A stretch of 64,000 bases of DNA from Bin55 sp964572845 (lineage in GTDB: Bacteria; Pseudomonadota; Gammaproteobacteria; Pseudomonadales; Azotimanducaceae). Below are positions 27,474 to 36,204 of this stretch, one piece after another (position 1 is the first letter of the stretch; every line of letters begins with the position of its first letter). The stretch lies in the NCBI GenBank assembly GCA_964572845.1, contig CAZNFX010000002.1, positions 124,001 through 188,000 on the forward strand, read 5' to 3'. The notes under the pieces were generated by a model, which worked only from the letters and a program-made list of their open reading frames with translations, was not told the origin of the DNA and ran no database searches. The translations under genes were made by a program, and so were the position numbers.

Positions 27474-28130
27474 CTAGAGATCAATCACTCTTTGCGCGCG
27501 ACTAAGTATTGCGTCACTGTGCGTGGCGACAACCAGAGTGGCATTTGATTGTTCTACTTCCTGCCACAGAAGGTCCGCCACGCTGGTCGAGTTTTCTGTG
27601 TCAAGATTGCCAGTGGGCTCATCGGCAAAGATGAGAGTAGGTTCGTGTGCCAACGCGCGTGCAATCGCTGCGCGTTGCTGCTCTCCTCCCGACAGCTTTT
27701 CGGGAAAGGTATCGATACGGTCATCTAGACCCAACGCGGATATGCGGCTCAATGCTTGTTTGCGCAGGTGGTTCCTGCCGGTGAGTTCAAGCGGAAACAG
27801 AACGTTTTCGCGAACCGTCAGAGTTGGAATCAAGTTGAAGAATTGGTACACGAAGCCGATGTCAGAACGACGATAGTGAAGCAACTCTTTTCGGTTCATT
27901 TCGTTCAGTCGGAAAGCGGGTTTGCCGGGACAGCTGACTTCGACTGTTCCAGCATCTATCTCAAGCTGCCCGGAGAGCAAATTCAGCAATGTGGTCTTGC
28001 CACACCCACTTGGACCCTTGATTGCCACCGATTCGGCTTGGTCAATGGAGAACGACAGATTTTCGAGTGCCCAACGCTCCGAATTGCCGTCTCTAAAGCG
28101 TTTCCCTACCTTGTCGAGTCTGATAACCAC
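27474..28130 (-). CDS. LolD/MacB-type ABC ATPase (AttE-like)
   Basis: A 218-residue ABC ATPase: Walker A GPSGCGKTT (39-47), Q-loop VYQFFNLIPTLTV, signature LSGGEQQRAAIARAL, Walker B LIFADEPTGNLD and H-loop ATHS. The NLD form after the Walker B and VYQFFNL are typical of the LolD/MacB class that pairs with FtsX-type permeases. Its 5' end overlaps the upstream Nudix gene by 25 bp. Confidence 0.92.
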   Translation of the reverse strand: MVIRLDKVGKRFRDGNSERWALENLSFSIDQAESVAIKGPSGCGKTTLLNLLSGQLEIDAGTVEVSCPGKPAFRLNEMNRKELLHYRRSDIGFVYQFFNLIPTLTVRENVLFPLELTGRNHLRKQALSRISALGLDDRIDTFPEKLSGGEQQRAAIARALAHEPTLIFADEPTGNLDTENSTSVADLLWQEVEQSNATLVVATHSDAILSRAQRVIDL

Positions 28131-28891
28131 AGATTGGGGTCGTATTGAATGCCTTGCGCATGCAAGGATGGCGTAACGGGAATTTTATGACCGCCTGCGA
28201 GGACGGTATCGATGAGAGATCGGGCGGATTCATAACCACAAAGCATGCGAAGGCTAGTCAGGGTAGGGACGATCATTTGCCACTCGCCCGTGGCGTGATG
28301 CCTCAGAGCTTGCTTGGGCTCAATCCATGTGCCGGATACTAGCTCCGTAGCATGTTTGACCGCCATCTGATTTGCAGGCATTTCGGCAAGAAAGAAGCGT
28401 GTGTTGAATCGCGCAGGTGCGAATTTCGGAGTGATCCAGTGACTGAAGTAGTGGACCCGCGACGTTGCCAGCGTCAATCCATTCTCTGTTAGGAACTCCG
28501 CGAAATTCAGTTCGTCGGTGGCTAGTGCGTGACGCACATTGTCGAACTCTTCGACCTGCTCCGAGTTCCGATACTCGAACTCTTCGTTGCCCTGGTTAGC
28601 AAGCAACACGCCGCACTCTTCAAAGCACTCGCGTATGGCAGCAATCCAATAGCTCAAACCATTGCTGCAAACGGAGAGAATTCTCGATGCGCCGGCGTCC
28701 GTCAGGGAATCGCAATGTCTGTCGAAATTCTCGTCGTAGGTTTCCACCTTTCCGCCAGGGAAGACGTGCAGGTCCGGAAAAGCGCCCCGCCCCGGACGCT
28801 GGAGCATGAATACTTCAAAGCCAACCTCTGCAGGGCGAATGAGCATCACCGTTGCGGCCTTTCTGACCGGTTTGGCGTTGGAATCTGGCAC
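28106..28891 (-). CDS. Nudix hydrolase, NUDT19/CoA-diphosphatase-like
   Basis: A 261-residue Nudix protein. The N-terminus KAATVMLIRPAEVGFEVFMLQRPGRGAFPDLHVFPGGKVE leads into an interrupted Nudix box: about 35 residues lie between GGKVE and the metal-binding helix IRECFEECGVLLA. That insertion is typical of RP2p/NUDT19-type proteins, some of which hydrolyse CoA esters. The 3' end overlaps the ABC ATPase gene by 25 bp, so the two are probably co-transcribed. Confidence 0.83.
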   Translation of the reverse strand: MPDSNAKPVRKAATVMLIRPAEVGFEVFMLQRPGRGAFPDLHVFPGGKVETYDENFDRHCDSLTDAGASRILSVCSNGLSYWIAAIRECFEECGVLLANQGNEEFEYRNSEQVEEFDNVRHALATDELNFAEFLTENGLTLATSRVHYFSHWITPKFAPARFNTRFFLAEMPANQMAVKHATELVSGTWIEPKQALRHHATGEWQMIVPTLTSLRMLCGYESARSLIDTVLAGGHKIPVTPSLHAQGIQYDPNLWLSDSTR

Positions 28892-28899
28892 TGGCTAGC

Positions 28900-30429
28900 C
28901 TATGTTCCCTGTTCCGCTTGCTTGGGTCCGAAAATCTTGAGGTGGCCAGGAATTACAAGGCGTTCCAATCCTTCGAAAATCAGCTCTGTGGCAATGGCGA
29001 GCGACGCAGCGGGGATGGCTCCCTGAAGAATCAATCCCGTGTCGTTCAAGGCGAGTCCCGTAACAATTGGGTCGCCCAGTCCGCCGGCGCCAATGAATGC
29101 AGCAAGCGTTGCGGTTCCTATGCAGATCACGGCCGATGTTCGAATCCCCGCGAACACGGAGGGCATGGCCAACGGTACCAATACATAGCGCAATCTTTCG
29201 AGTTCCGACATCCCCATTGCCTCCGAAACTCGGACCAGCATGGGATCCGTGGTAGACAGCGAAGTAACGGTGTTCCGAACAATCGGCAGCAGTGAGTAAA
29301 GAAATAGGGCTACGATCGCGGGTTTCATGCCGATTCCAAACAATGGGATCATGAGTGCAAAGAGCGCGATAGAAGGAACCGTCTGCATCAGCCCGCAAAC
29401 ATAGACAACTCCTCGAGAAAGCCACGCTATGCGATACGCCAAGAGGGAGACCAGTAGTCCAAGCACTGTAGCTGCCAGCAACGCGATACCGGTCAGCTGC
29501 AAATGGCGGACGACATTTGCTGCGAGTCTCCCGCCACGACCCGTAGTCGTCAACGGAACGTCGCTCGCCATATTGATGCTCTGTAGAAACGAGTGAGCAA
29601 CCTCAGCAAATGTCTTGCCTTCGATAGCCACTTCGCGATTTAGCTGGATCATGGTTGGCTCATCGATACGGGAGCCAACTCTGTTGAGTGCTTGACGGAT
29701 TTCAGGCGACAGATCGGACCGAATCAGCGGCAGCGCCAAATATATCGGGAAAGCGTTTTTGTCGTCGTCAAGGACGACCAAATCGTACTCGTCCAATTCC
29801 GCGTCGGTGGAGTACCCATCGGTAATGTCTATGGAACCATCTGCGATCGCTCTCAACGCCAGAGCGTGCTCGATTCCCTGAGGCAGCGAAGTCAGACCAT
29901 ATATGCGTTGCAAGTTTGGCCACCCATCCTCACGTTCCAGAAAATCATGAGTTACTGCGACCCTCAAATCTGGGTGGTCGATCAACTGCGAGACCTTGGT
30001 TAGGTTGAGTTCGGTGGACAGTTCCCTGCGAAGGGCCATGGCGTAGGTATTGTTGAATCCAAAAGGCTCAAGACACTCAATGTCCAGCTCCTCGAGTAGG
30101 GCATTGATTTGGTCGACCTCGAGCCGTTCCTCCAGTTTGAGTATGGCTTGCGCGATGGTCCCGGTGTACTCGGGATAGACATCGACCTCGTCGTTGAGCA
30201 ACGCTCCGTACACGACATGCGTATCCATTCCAAAATTGCGCTCCACGACATAGCCGTCTCCCTCGAGTAGCTGGGAAAGGATTTCCGCAAGAATGTAGGA
30301 TTCGGGAAACGATTTGGAGGCGACAACAACGGGATCCGACTCGGTGCCGTCGCTGGCTGCGACAGCAATGGACAAGAACCCACACACTACACAGAGCGAG
30401 GCTAGGAGCTTCTGGAAAAACACTTTCAT
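28900..30429 (-). CDS. Osmoprotectant-type ABC importer: fused binding protein and permease
   Basis: A 509-residue fusion. A signal-like segment (LLASLCVVCGFLSIAVAASDG) precedes an OpuAC/ProX-type binding domain (VVASKSFPESYILAEILSQLL, VYPEYTGTIAQAIL, DGYSTDAELDEYDLVVLDDDK). After about residue 300 comes a permease with GIALLAATVLGLLVSLLAYR, the EAA-like SEAMGMSELERLRYVLVPLAMP and GAGGLGDPIV. Binding domain first, permease second, is the reverse of the ProWX/BusAB order. Stop overlaps nothing; ATG overlaps the ATPase gene stop by 4 bp (30426-30429). Glycine betaine, choline or related compounds are likely substrates. Confidence 0.85.
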   Translation of the reverse strand: MKVFFQKLLASLCVVCGFLSIAVAASDGTESDPVVVASKSFPESYILAEILSQLLEGDGYVVERNFGMDTHVVYGALLNDEVDVYPEYTGTIAQAILKLEERLEVDQINALLEELDIECLEPFGFNNTYAMALRRELSTELNLTKVSQLIDHPDLRVAVTHDFLEREDGWPNLQRIYGLTSLPQGIEHALALRAIADGSIDITDGYSTDAELDEYDLVVLDDDKNAFPIYLALPLIRSDLSPEIRQALNRVGSRIDEPTMIQLNREVAIEGKTFAEVAHSFLQSINMASDVPLTTTGRGGRLAANVVRHLQLTGIALLAATVLGLLVSLLAYRIAWLSRGVVYVCGLMQTVPSIALFALMIPLFGIGMKPAIVALFLYSLLPIVRNTVTSLSTTDPMLVRVSEAMGMSELERLRYVLVPLAMPSVFAGIRTSAVICIGTATLAAFIGAGGLGDPIVTGLALNDTGLILQGAIPAASLAIATELIFEGLERLVIPGHLKIFGPKQAEQGT

Positions 30430-31163
30430 AGGTAGGTCTCCAGAAGCTTGGCCACATATTCTTTTTCTGGTTCCTTCAGTACCTGTTCCGTTGCACCGTG
30501 CTGCACGATGGTCCCGTTGGCCATTACAACGAGATACTTGCTCAACGCCACGGCCTCGCGTAGGTCGTGGGTGACCAAGAGCGCACTGACTTTTTCCTTT
30601 TCCTGGAGAGCGAGGAATTCGCGATGGATATCTCCACGACTCATTGGGTCAATCGCTGAAAACGGCTCGTCCAACAACAAGATTTGTGGCTTGAGCATCA
30701 AGGCGCGGCAGAGACTGACCCTGTGCTGCTGTCCCCCCGAAATCTGGTAGGGGTACCTATCTTGCAGTTCCCCATGGTCCAATCCCATCATAGAGAGCAG
30801 TTCTTCGTACCGACTTCGACAACGTGCGGTCTCCCACCCTTCCAGTCGGGCCAGGATCGTAACGTTGCGATAGACAGTCATGTGCGGAAAAAGCCCACCT
30901 CCTTGAACCGCATAGCCTATGCCGCGCCGGAAGCTGTGAAGTCCGCTGCTTGGCACGGGCGATCCCATTACCTGAACCGTTCCTTCGTCCGTGCGCTGCA
31001 CTCCGTTGATCAACTGCAACAGCGTGGTTTTGCCGCTGCCGCTCTCGCCTACGATTGCGACAATTTGAGAAGTGGGCAAATCGAGGTTTACGTTGCGAAA
31101 CACCCAATTGTCGTCAAAGCGTTTGCCGGCATCTTGGAACGAAACGACGGTTTTAGATTCCAT
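30426..31163 (-). CDS. Osmoprotectant-type ABC importer ATPase (OpuBA-like)
   Basis: A 245-residue ATPase: Walker A GESGSGKTTLLQ, signature ISGGQQHRVSLCRAL, Walker B ILLLDEPFSAIDP and H-loop VTHD. The EPFSAIDP form and length match quaternary-amine importers without the C-terminal CBS domains found in some OpuA/ProV proteins. Its stop overlaps the start of the fused binding-protein/permease gene by 4 bp; its start overlaps sbcB by 11 bp. Confidence 0.9.
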   Translation of the reverse strand: MESKTVVSFQDAGKRFDDNWVFRNVNLDLPTSQIVAIVGESGSGKTTLLQLINGVQRTDEGTVQVMGSPVPSSGLHSFRRGIGYAVQGGGLFPHMTVYRNVTILARLEGWETARCRSRYEELLSMMGLDHGELQDRYPYQISGGQQHRVSLCRALMLKPQILLLDEPFSAIDPMSRGDIHREFLALQEKEKVSALLVTHDLREAVALSKYLVVMANGTIVQHGATEQVLKEPEKEYVAKLLETYL

Positions 31164-32610
31164 AATTGTTTGCCAATTCCTTCATGTGAAGTTCAAGCTC
31201 GGATAGGACTCGACATTTCGAAGATTCCTGGGTTTGCGAAAGCAACTCTTGCACTTTCTGACGCAGTGCAGGCAGATTGCTCTCACCCTGAGTAAGCCGA
31301 TCTCGTACGAAGTTGAAATAATTGCACTTCTCGCTCTCCGACATCATGTGGGGAGCCATCCGCGTCTTGAGACGATCCGACAACTCGTTGAGCCGAGAAT
31401 CGCCAAATTTAGTGTCTTGCCACAAGGGTCCCTGAGAATGCTTGCGCCAAAACGTGCGGCACTTGATGGCATCGTCGTCGGGTACGAGGCCCTCGTAAAG
31501 CGCTTCCTCTGCAACAACAGGCTTATCGTATTCCGGAGCGGCTCGGTAAACGTCCTGCAGTCGTTGAGACAGGTCTTGACAGCCTGCAATTGCCGTTCCC
31601 GCTGAGTCAATCGCACCTTTCTCAATATTCAAGCGCTTTGCCTCCTTGTCCCCCAAAACGCTCATTGGAGCCACTATCGGGACTCTGTTGAGTGCGATGG
31701 TATGGATTCCAGGCCTTTGAGTAGCCGATTCGTCGTCATTGTTTCGACTGAAAAGTGCTGAACGCAGGTCCTGAGCCGAGCTTTCGAGAACCATCGAGAG
31801 GTCGCTCAGAAGATCCACGACGATAATCTGATTTCGATTGCGTGGATGTTGTGCTATTGGAAGAACCGGAGCTATGCAGAAACGTTTGTTGGAGTAGTTC
31901 TTCGAGACGTGGAGAATGGGTTTGTTGTGTCTAGTGGATACGTAGCCGCGCAGCCTTTCCTTGGACCGCAGTGAACATGCGAAGTCCCAAAGCTTTGGTT
32001 GTGCTTGCTTAATTGCTCGTGCTAGACCAAGCGTCAATTCGACGTCCGTAAGGGCATCGTGCGCATGGGATGCGTCCAGTTCGTTCGCCTTCGCCAGCTC
32101 TTCCAGCTTGAATGAAGGCACACCATCATTGATTGGCCAATTGACTCCGGCTGGACGCAGCGCACAGGTAAGCTGAGCGATGCCCAACAGGTCCAGGCGA
32201 CTGTTGCCACTTCGCCACTCGTGGTCGTAGGCAGGACGAAGGTTTCGGTACATCCCATAGCGCAGGAACTCGTCGTCGAACGAGATGTTGTTGAAGCCAA
32301 TCAAGCAAGTTCTAGGTTGCTGGAACTGCTCAGAAAGGTCTCGGAACAGCTCCCATTCTTCGATTCCCTTCTGCTCCAAGAACTTGGGACCCAATCCGGT
32401 TACCAGAGCTGCATCGGGCTTGATGAGCACTTCTGGAGGCACCTTCACAAATCTAGACCAAGGCTCTCCGATGGGTTCGAGACTCTCGTTGGTACGCTGG
32501 CAGGCGAACTGAACTATGCGATCACGCTTGGGGTCTGTCCCGGTCGTTTCGAGGTCGTACCAATAGAATGAAGCTTGGGAGTTCGGGGTTCTTGGGCTGG
32601 AAGGCTTCAC
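31153..32610 (-). CDS. sbcB: Exodeoxyribonuclease I
   Basis: 3'-5' single-strand DNA exonuclease used in recombination and mismatch repair. The 485 residues begin with a DEDDh exonuclease domain: FYWYDLETTGTDP (first Asp-Glu pair), LIGFNNISFDDEFLRYG and ASHAHDALTDVELTL with the catalytic His/Asp. SH3-like and C-terminal helical parts follow (WRKHSQGPLWQDTKF). Length agrees with E. coli ExoI (475). It is divergent from the SLC13 gene, with starts only about 10 bp apart. Confidence 0.93.
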   Translation of the reverse strand: MKPSSPRTPNSQASFYWYDLETTGTDPKRDRIVQFACQRTNESLEPIGEPWSRFVKVPPEVLIKPDAALVTGLGPKFLEQKGIEEWELFRDLSEQFQQPRTCLIGFNNISFDDEFLRYGMYRNLRPAYDHEWRSGNSRLDLLGIAQLTCALRPAGVNWPINDGVPSFKLEELAKANELDASHAHDALTDVELTLGLARAIKQAQPKLWDFACSLRSKERLRGYVSTRHNKPILHVSKNYSNKRFCIAPVLPIAQHPRNRNQIIVVDLLSDLSMVLESSAQDLRSALFSRNNDDESATQRPGIHTIALNRVPIVAPMSVLGDKEAKRLNIEKGAIDSAGTAIAGCQDLSQRLQDVYRAAPEYDKPVVAEEALYEGLVPDDDAIKCRTFWRKHSQGPLWQDTKFGDSRLNELSDRLKTRMAPHMMSESEKCNYFNFVRDRLTQGESNLPALRQKVQELLSQTQESSKCRVLSELELHMKELANNYGI

Positions 32611-32619
32611 AGAGTCACA

Positions 32620-33999
32620 ATGACAGTAAACGTTCGCGTAGTGGGATTGATCTTGGGGCCGGTCTTAGGCCTCGTCGTTGGATTGCTTCTCTATCAAGGA
32701 GGATTTGGCGAGTCCGCAATCCTAACCGGTGGAATAACCACGCTAGTGGTGGTTTGGTGGATGTTCGAGCCAATCCCCATTCCCGTTACCTCTCTGATTC
32801 CCCTTGCATTATTCCCGATGTTGGATGTATTGCCAATTACGAAGGTCTCGGGAGCTTATGGACACCCGCTGATCTTGCTGTTGCTAGGCGGGTTCATTCT
32901 GTCGACTGCAATGGAAAAGAGCGGCGCACATCGTCGACTAGCTTTCACTATGTTGCGATTCTTTGGAGGAACAAGCCCTCGACGCCTCGTGCTTGGGTTC
33001 ATGGCAACCGCTGCAATCCTCTCGATGTGGATCAGCAATACCGCGACAACACTGATGCTCTTGCCCGTGGCGATCGCACTTATAGACCAAGCAAAGGATG
33101 ATCGAATTGCGGTTCCGTTGCTTTTGGGTGTTGCTCACGCGGCAAGCGTCGGAGGAATTGGAACTCCCATAGGGACTCCGCCGAACATCGTCTTCCGAGC
33201 TGTATACGAGCAGACCACAGGAGTCGACGTCGGTTTCTTTCAATGGATGCTCTGGGGCCTTCCGGTAGTTTTTATTTTCATTCCTCTCATGGCACTTTGG
33301 TTGACTCGTAACTTGAACTACAAGACGAACATCCAGCTACCCGAAGTGGGCCGGTGGACAAAGGCCGAATTCCGCGTATTGCTGGTTTTTGCACTGACTG
33401 CTTTAGCGTGGGTTTTCAGGACGGCGCCCTTTGGCGGTTGGGAAGCGTGGTTCAACGTGCCGTACTCGAACGACTACATCGTTGCGTTTGCAGGAGTCAT
33501 GCTGCTGTTTCTGATCCCTGACGGCGAGGGCAAGCGACTGCTCGATTGGGAATCGGCAACGAAAATTCCGTGGGGGATGCTGATATTGTTCGGTGCCGGA
33601 TTGTCGATTGCGATTGCTTTCACTGACTCGGGACTCAGCGATGCACTTGCTGACCAGATGACGGGTTTGGCGACCCTTCCGACGTTTGTCATGATTGCCG
33701 TAATTTGCTTTGGTGTGACCTTTCTCACCGAGACTACCAGCAACACGGCGACGACTAATCTTCTCATGCCGATTTTGGCCGCAGTTGCCGCTGGGCTGGC
33801 TTTGGACCCCCGGCTTTTCATGGTTGCGGCCGCGATGAGCGCAAGTTGCGCGTTCATGCTGCCGGTTGCGACTCCCCCCAATGTCGTAGTGTTTTCCACA
33901 GGGAAGTTCCCTGTGAGCAGAATGGTACGAGAAGGTTTCGTACTGAACCTCATAGGGGTTGCAATAATTTCCACGCTTTGCTATTTCTACTTTCGCTAG
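32620..33999 (+). CDS. SLC13/DASS family sodium:carboxylate or sulfate transporter
   Basis: A 459-residue polytopic carrier with the two repeat SNT sodium-site motifs: ISNTATTLMLLP (about residue 140) and TTSNTATTNLLMP near residue 385, plus GTPIGTPPNIVF and ATPPNVVVFS at the two hairpin regions. These are hallmarks of divalent-anion:sodium symporters such as VcINDY. Start MTVNVRVVGLIL at 32620 avoids overlap with divergent sbcB. Dicarboxylate uptake is likely, though sulfate cannot be excluded. Confidence 0.92.
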   Translation: MTVNVRVVGLILGPVLGLVVGLLLYQGGFGESAILTGGITTLVVVWWMFEPIPIPVTSLIPLALFPMLDVLPITKVSGAYGHPLILLLLGGFILSTAMEKSGAHRRLAFTMLRFFGGTSPRRLVLGFMATAAILSMWISNTATTLMLLPVAIALIDQAKDDRIAVPLLLGVAHAASVGGIGTPIGTPPNIVFRAVYEQTTGVDVGFFQWMLWGLPVVFIFIPLMALWLTRNLNYKTNIQLPEVGRWTKAEFRVLLVFALTALAWVFRTAPFGGWEAWFNVPYSNDYIVAFAGVMLLFLIPDGEGKRLLDWESATKIPWGMLILFGAGLSIAIAFTDSGLSDALADQMTGLATLPTFVMIAVICFGVTFLTETTSNTATTNLLMPILAAVAAGLALDPRLFMVAAAMSASCAFMLPVATPPNVVVFSTGKFPVSRMVREGFVLNLIGVAIISTLCYFYFR

Positions 34000-34038
34000 G
34001 GCGACTGGGATCGTGTTCGAAAGTGTTGTGGGCATGCT

Positions 34039-34929
34039 ATGGGAGAACTGGAAGTAAACCGTGCGCGAGGGCATGTTCTTAAGGGCTGCACAGCCCTTTG
34101 CATCATTATTCCCGCGACAGTGTTCTGCTGTCTTGCGATTTACGTCGCTGCACTAGTACGAGCCGTCACGCCGTTTCGCAAGGTCCGTGACTCGCTTACT
34201 GGATTCATGGATGGTGTAGTTTCCGTATGGATTGGCATCAACGCGTGGATGCTAGGCATTCTGGGACTCATCGAGATCGAAACGAGTATTGAGGGACCAC
34301 TAAGCGATCGTGAGCATTGGTGGGTAGTTGTCAGCAATCACCAAAGCTGGTCCGATGTCATTGCTATCCAATGCGCGTTGCTGCGGCTGGCACCGACCAT
34401 CAAGTTTGTCACCAAGCGTGAACTGATCTGGGTTCCCTTTGTGGGTTTGGCCATGTGGCTGCTGAGATTCCCCTACGTCAGGCGATTCTCGGCCGAAGCG
34501 GCACGAAGCGATCAATCGCTAATCGAAAAGAACCGACAGGCCATGGAACGCGCTGCAAAGCAATTCCTTCAGCGCCCAATCTCAGTTCTTACGTTCTTGG
34601 AAGGCACGCGGTTCACGCAAGCAAAGCACAGGGAGCAGGACTCCCCGTTTGAACATCTGCTCAATCCTCGCACCGGCGGACTCGCATTTGTGCTCGATGC
34701 CCTAGGACCGAGAGCTACTCGGATCGTGGATCTGACCTTGAACTACGAAGGTGCCGTACCAGGATTTTGGGAGTTGCTGTGCGGTCGTTGTAGAAGAGTG
34801 ACCATTGCCATTCGGTGCATAGAAATCACCGACGAATTCAAGGGTGAACTCAAGACAAGCGTGTTTGAACTGTGGCAGCAAAAGGATGCCGAGATCGCGA
34901 GAGTCAGGTCCCGCAGTCAAACTGACTGA
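34039..34929 (+). CDS. Lysophospholipid acyltransferase (YihG/PlsC-like)
   Basis: A 296-residue membrane acyltransferase. After N-terminal hydrophobic segments (ALCIIIPATVFCCLAIYVAAL) come HX4D as NHQSWSD, the FLEGTRF block corresponding to the glycerol-phosphate site, and a C-terminal LNYEGAVPGFWELLCG region. The layout matches the YihG/YihF branch that acylates lysophospholipids. It starts 39 bp after the SLC13 gene. Confidence 0.88.
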   Translation: MGELEVNRARGHVLKGCTALCIIIPATVFCCLAIYVAALVRAVTPFRKVRDSLTGFMDGVVSVWIGINAWMLGILGLIEIETSIEGPLSDREHWWVVVSNHQSWSDVIAIQCALLRLAPTIKFVTKRELIWVPFVGLAMWLLRFPYVRRFSAEAARSDQSLIEKNRQAMERAAKQFLQRPISVLTFLEGTRFTQAKHREQDSPFEHLLNPRTGGLAFVLDALGPRATRIVDLTLNYEGAVPGFWELLCGRCRRVTIAIRCIEITDEFKGELKTSVFELWQQKDAEIARVRSRSQTD

Positions 34930-34939
34930 ATGTTCTAGC

Positions 34940-34966
34940 GCAGCGGCTCCTTGAGGAACTCGCTGC
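34940..34966. terminator. Possible bidirectional hairpin between convergent genes
   Basis: GCAGCG (34940-34945) and CGCTGC (34961-34966) form a 6 bp stem with a 15 nt loop between the acyltransferase and a convergent gene. There is no clear T-tract, so terminator function is tentative. Confidence 0.35.
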
Positions 34967-35019
34967 CTTAGGTCTGCCGGAATGGCTGACTAAGGAAAAA
35001 GCCGATTCCCAAGCCAATG

Positions 35020-35400
35020 CTAGGCAGAGGCGGCTGTGGCTTCTGCTACTAGTTCCTTAGATTGGGTTGCCAGAGCGCTCACGATATCGTTGTGTCTACG
35101 CGACTCTTGATCAGTAGGTGCGTCGCCCCCTGAACGGGCTACCAATTCGGTGAAGTCCTGCCCAACGTGACTCAAGAACCAAGCTACAGGATCTGACTCT
35201 TCTATGGGTCGTATGGTGTTGTGATCATGAACGGCGGTGTGGTAATGAGGGGTTTCCTTGAAACAGTCGAATCGCGCCAATTCCTTGGTTTGGTTCTCAA
35301 CCGGACCCAAGAGTCGAACCGACAGGCCCTCGTCTCCACGAAGGTGGCGGTATCGGAGCTCCCACGTATATCTGCCGTTGGCTATCTGTTTTTCTGTCAT
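35020..35400 (-). CDS. Hypothetical protein
   Basis: A 126-residue cytoplasmic-looking protein: MTEKQIANGRYTWELRYRHL, a beta-rich half with LSVRLLGPVEN and a His-rich stretch HYHTAVHDHNTIRPIEE, then a helical tail. The conserved-looking His cluster hints at metal or ligand binding. I do not recognise the family. It lies 51 bp downstream of the coiled-coil gene on the same strand. Confidence 0.65.
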   Translation of the reverse strand: MTEKQIANGRYTWELRYRHLRGDEGLSVRLLGPVENQTKELARFDCFKETPHYHTAVHDHNTIRPIEESDPVAWFLSHVGQDFTELVARSGGDAPTDQESRRHNDIVSALATQSKELVAEATAASA

Positions 35401-35451
35401 GTCAATAGGTAATCTCGCGCTGTGTTGTGTGAATACTTCCTGCTTCTTTGC

Positions 35452-36099
35452 TTAATCGCCGGTCTCGAGAGTCCGAATGCGTCGATCCAAGTCCACCAGA
35501 CGACGACTGTTGGAAAGTCGGGATTGATCGTGAGCTTCTATGGCATCGTCGGTTTTGCGGATGTGTGCTTCCACTTTTTGCGTCAGCGACGCAGAGACCT
35601 GGTTTGAGAGATTGATGCTGTCGATCAAGTCTTGTTGTTGCCTCGAGAGGGTCGTGATCGAATTTTCGAAGTCCGTCACGCTGCCTTGAAATCCACTGAA
35701 CTTGCGGTCGAGAGCAGTGATGTCTGCGCTCTGGTCTTTGAACATTTCGTCGAACTTGTAGGACTTGTCCCATAGTTTGCGCGTTTCCGTCTCCCAGTAG
35801 CTCAGAGACTCCTCGGTGTCTCTGCCGCTTTCGGACAGATTGTTGGCAGTTAACGACAGCTGATTTTCAAGGTTCTCAATGCGATTCGCGGCTTCGACCA
35901 GTGTTGAGTTGGTCTCGTTCAATAGAGAAAAGAGAGTCCAAACAAAGTAGCCCAGCACTACAGATGCCGTTACGGCAACAATCAAGAGCAAGGTGACAAC
36001 TATATTCGGGGAACCGCCAGATTGATTCCGGACCCTACGGGTTGTTCTTTCGTTGGCGGTTGCATCTGGATCGGAAACTATGATGGGACGGTCGCTCAT
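35452..36099 (-). CDS. Membrane-anchored coiled-coil protein
   Basis: A 215-residue protein with a basic N-terminal cytoplasmic stretch (ANERTTRRVRNQSGG), one membrane span at about 33-56 (IVVTLLLIVAVTASVVLGYFV) and then a long helical, heptad-rich periplasmic region (ETNSTLVEAANRIENLENQL onward). No enzyme motif is visible. The architecture suggests a structural or scaffold protein of the envelope; the role is unknown. Confidence 0.75.
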   Translation of the reverse strand: MSDRPIIVSDPDATANERTTRRVRNQSGGSPNIVVTLLLIVAVTASVVLGYFVWTLFSLLNETNSTLVEAANRIENLENQLSLTANNLSESGRDTEESLSYWETETRKLWDKSYKFDEMFKDQSADITALDRKFSGFQGSVTDFENSITTLSRQQQDLIDSINLSNQVSASLTQKVEAHIRKTDDAIEAHDQSRLSNSRRLVDLDRRIRTLETGD

Positions 36100-36140
36100 G
36101 AAGAACCTAGGCCAAGCAAGTAGGAGGAACTACCGAATTT

Positions 36141-36175
36141 TACTCAAGGAGGCAGAACACCCGCCCCCTTGAGTA
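36141..36175. terminator. Strong hairpin between coiled-coil and PuuD-like genes
   Basis: TACTCAAGG (36141-36149) pairs perfectly with CCTTGAGTA (36167-36175); an inner GGC/GCC pair extends it. No T-tract follows on either strand, so this may be a processing site or a weak terminator for the PuuD-like gene. Confidence 0.45.
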
Positions 36176-36204
36176 CAACGAAATAATGCTGATTTCGGTG
36201 TTTT

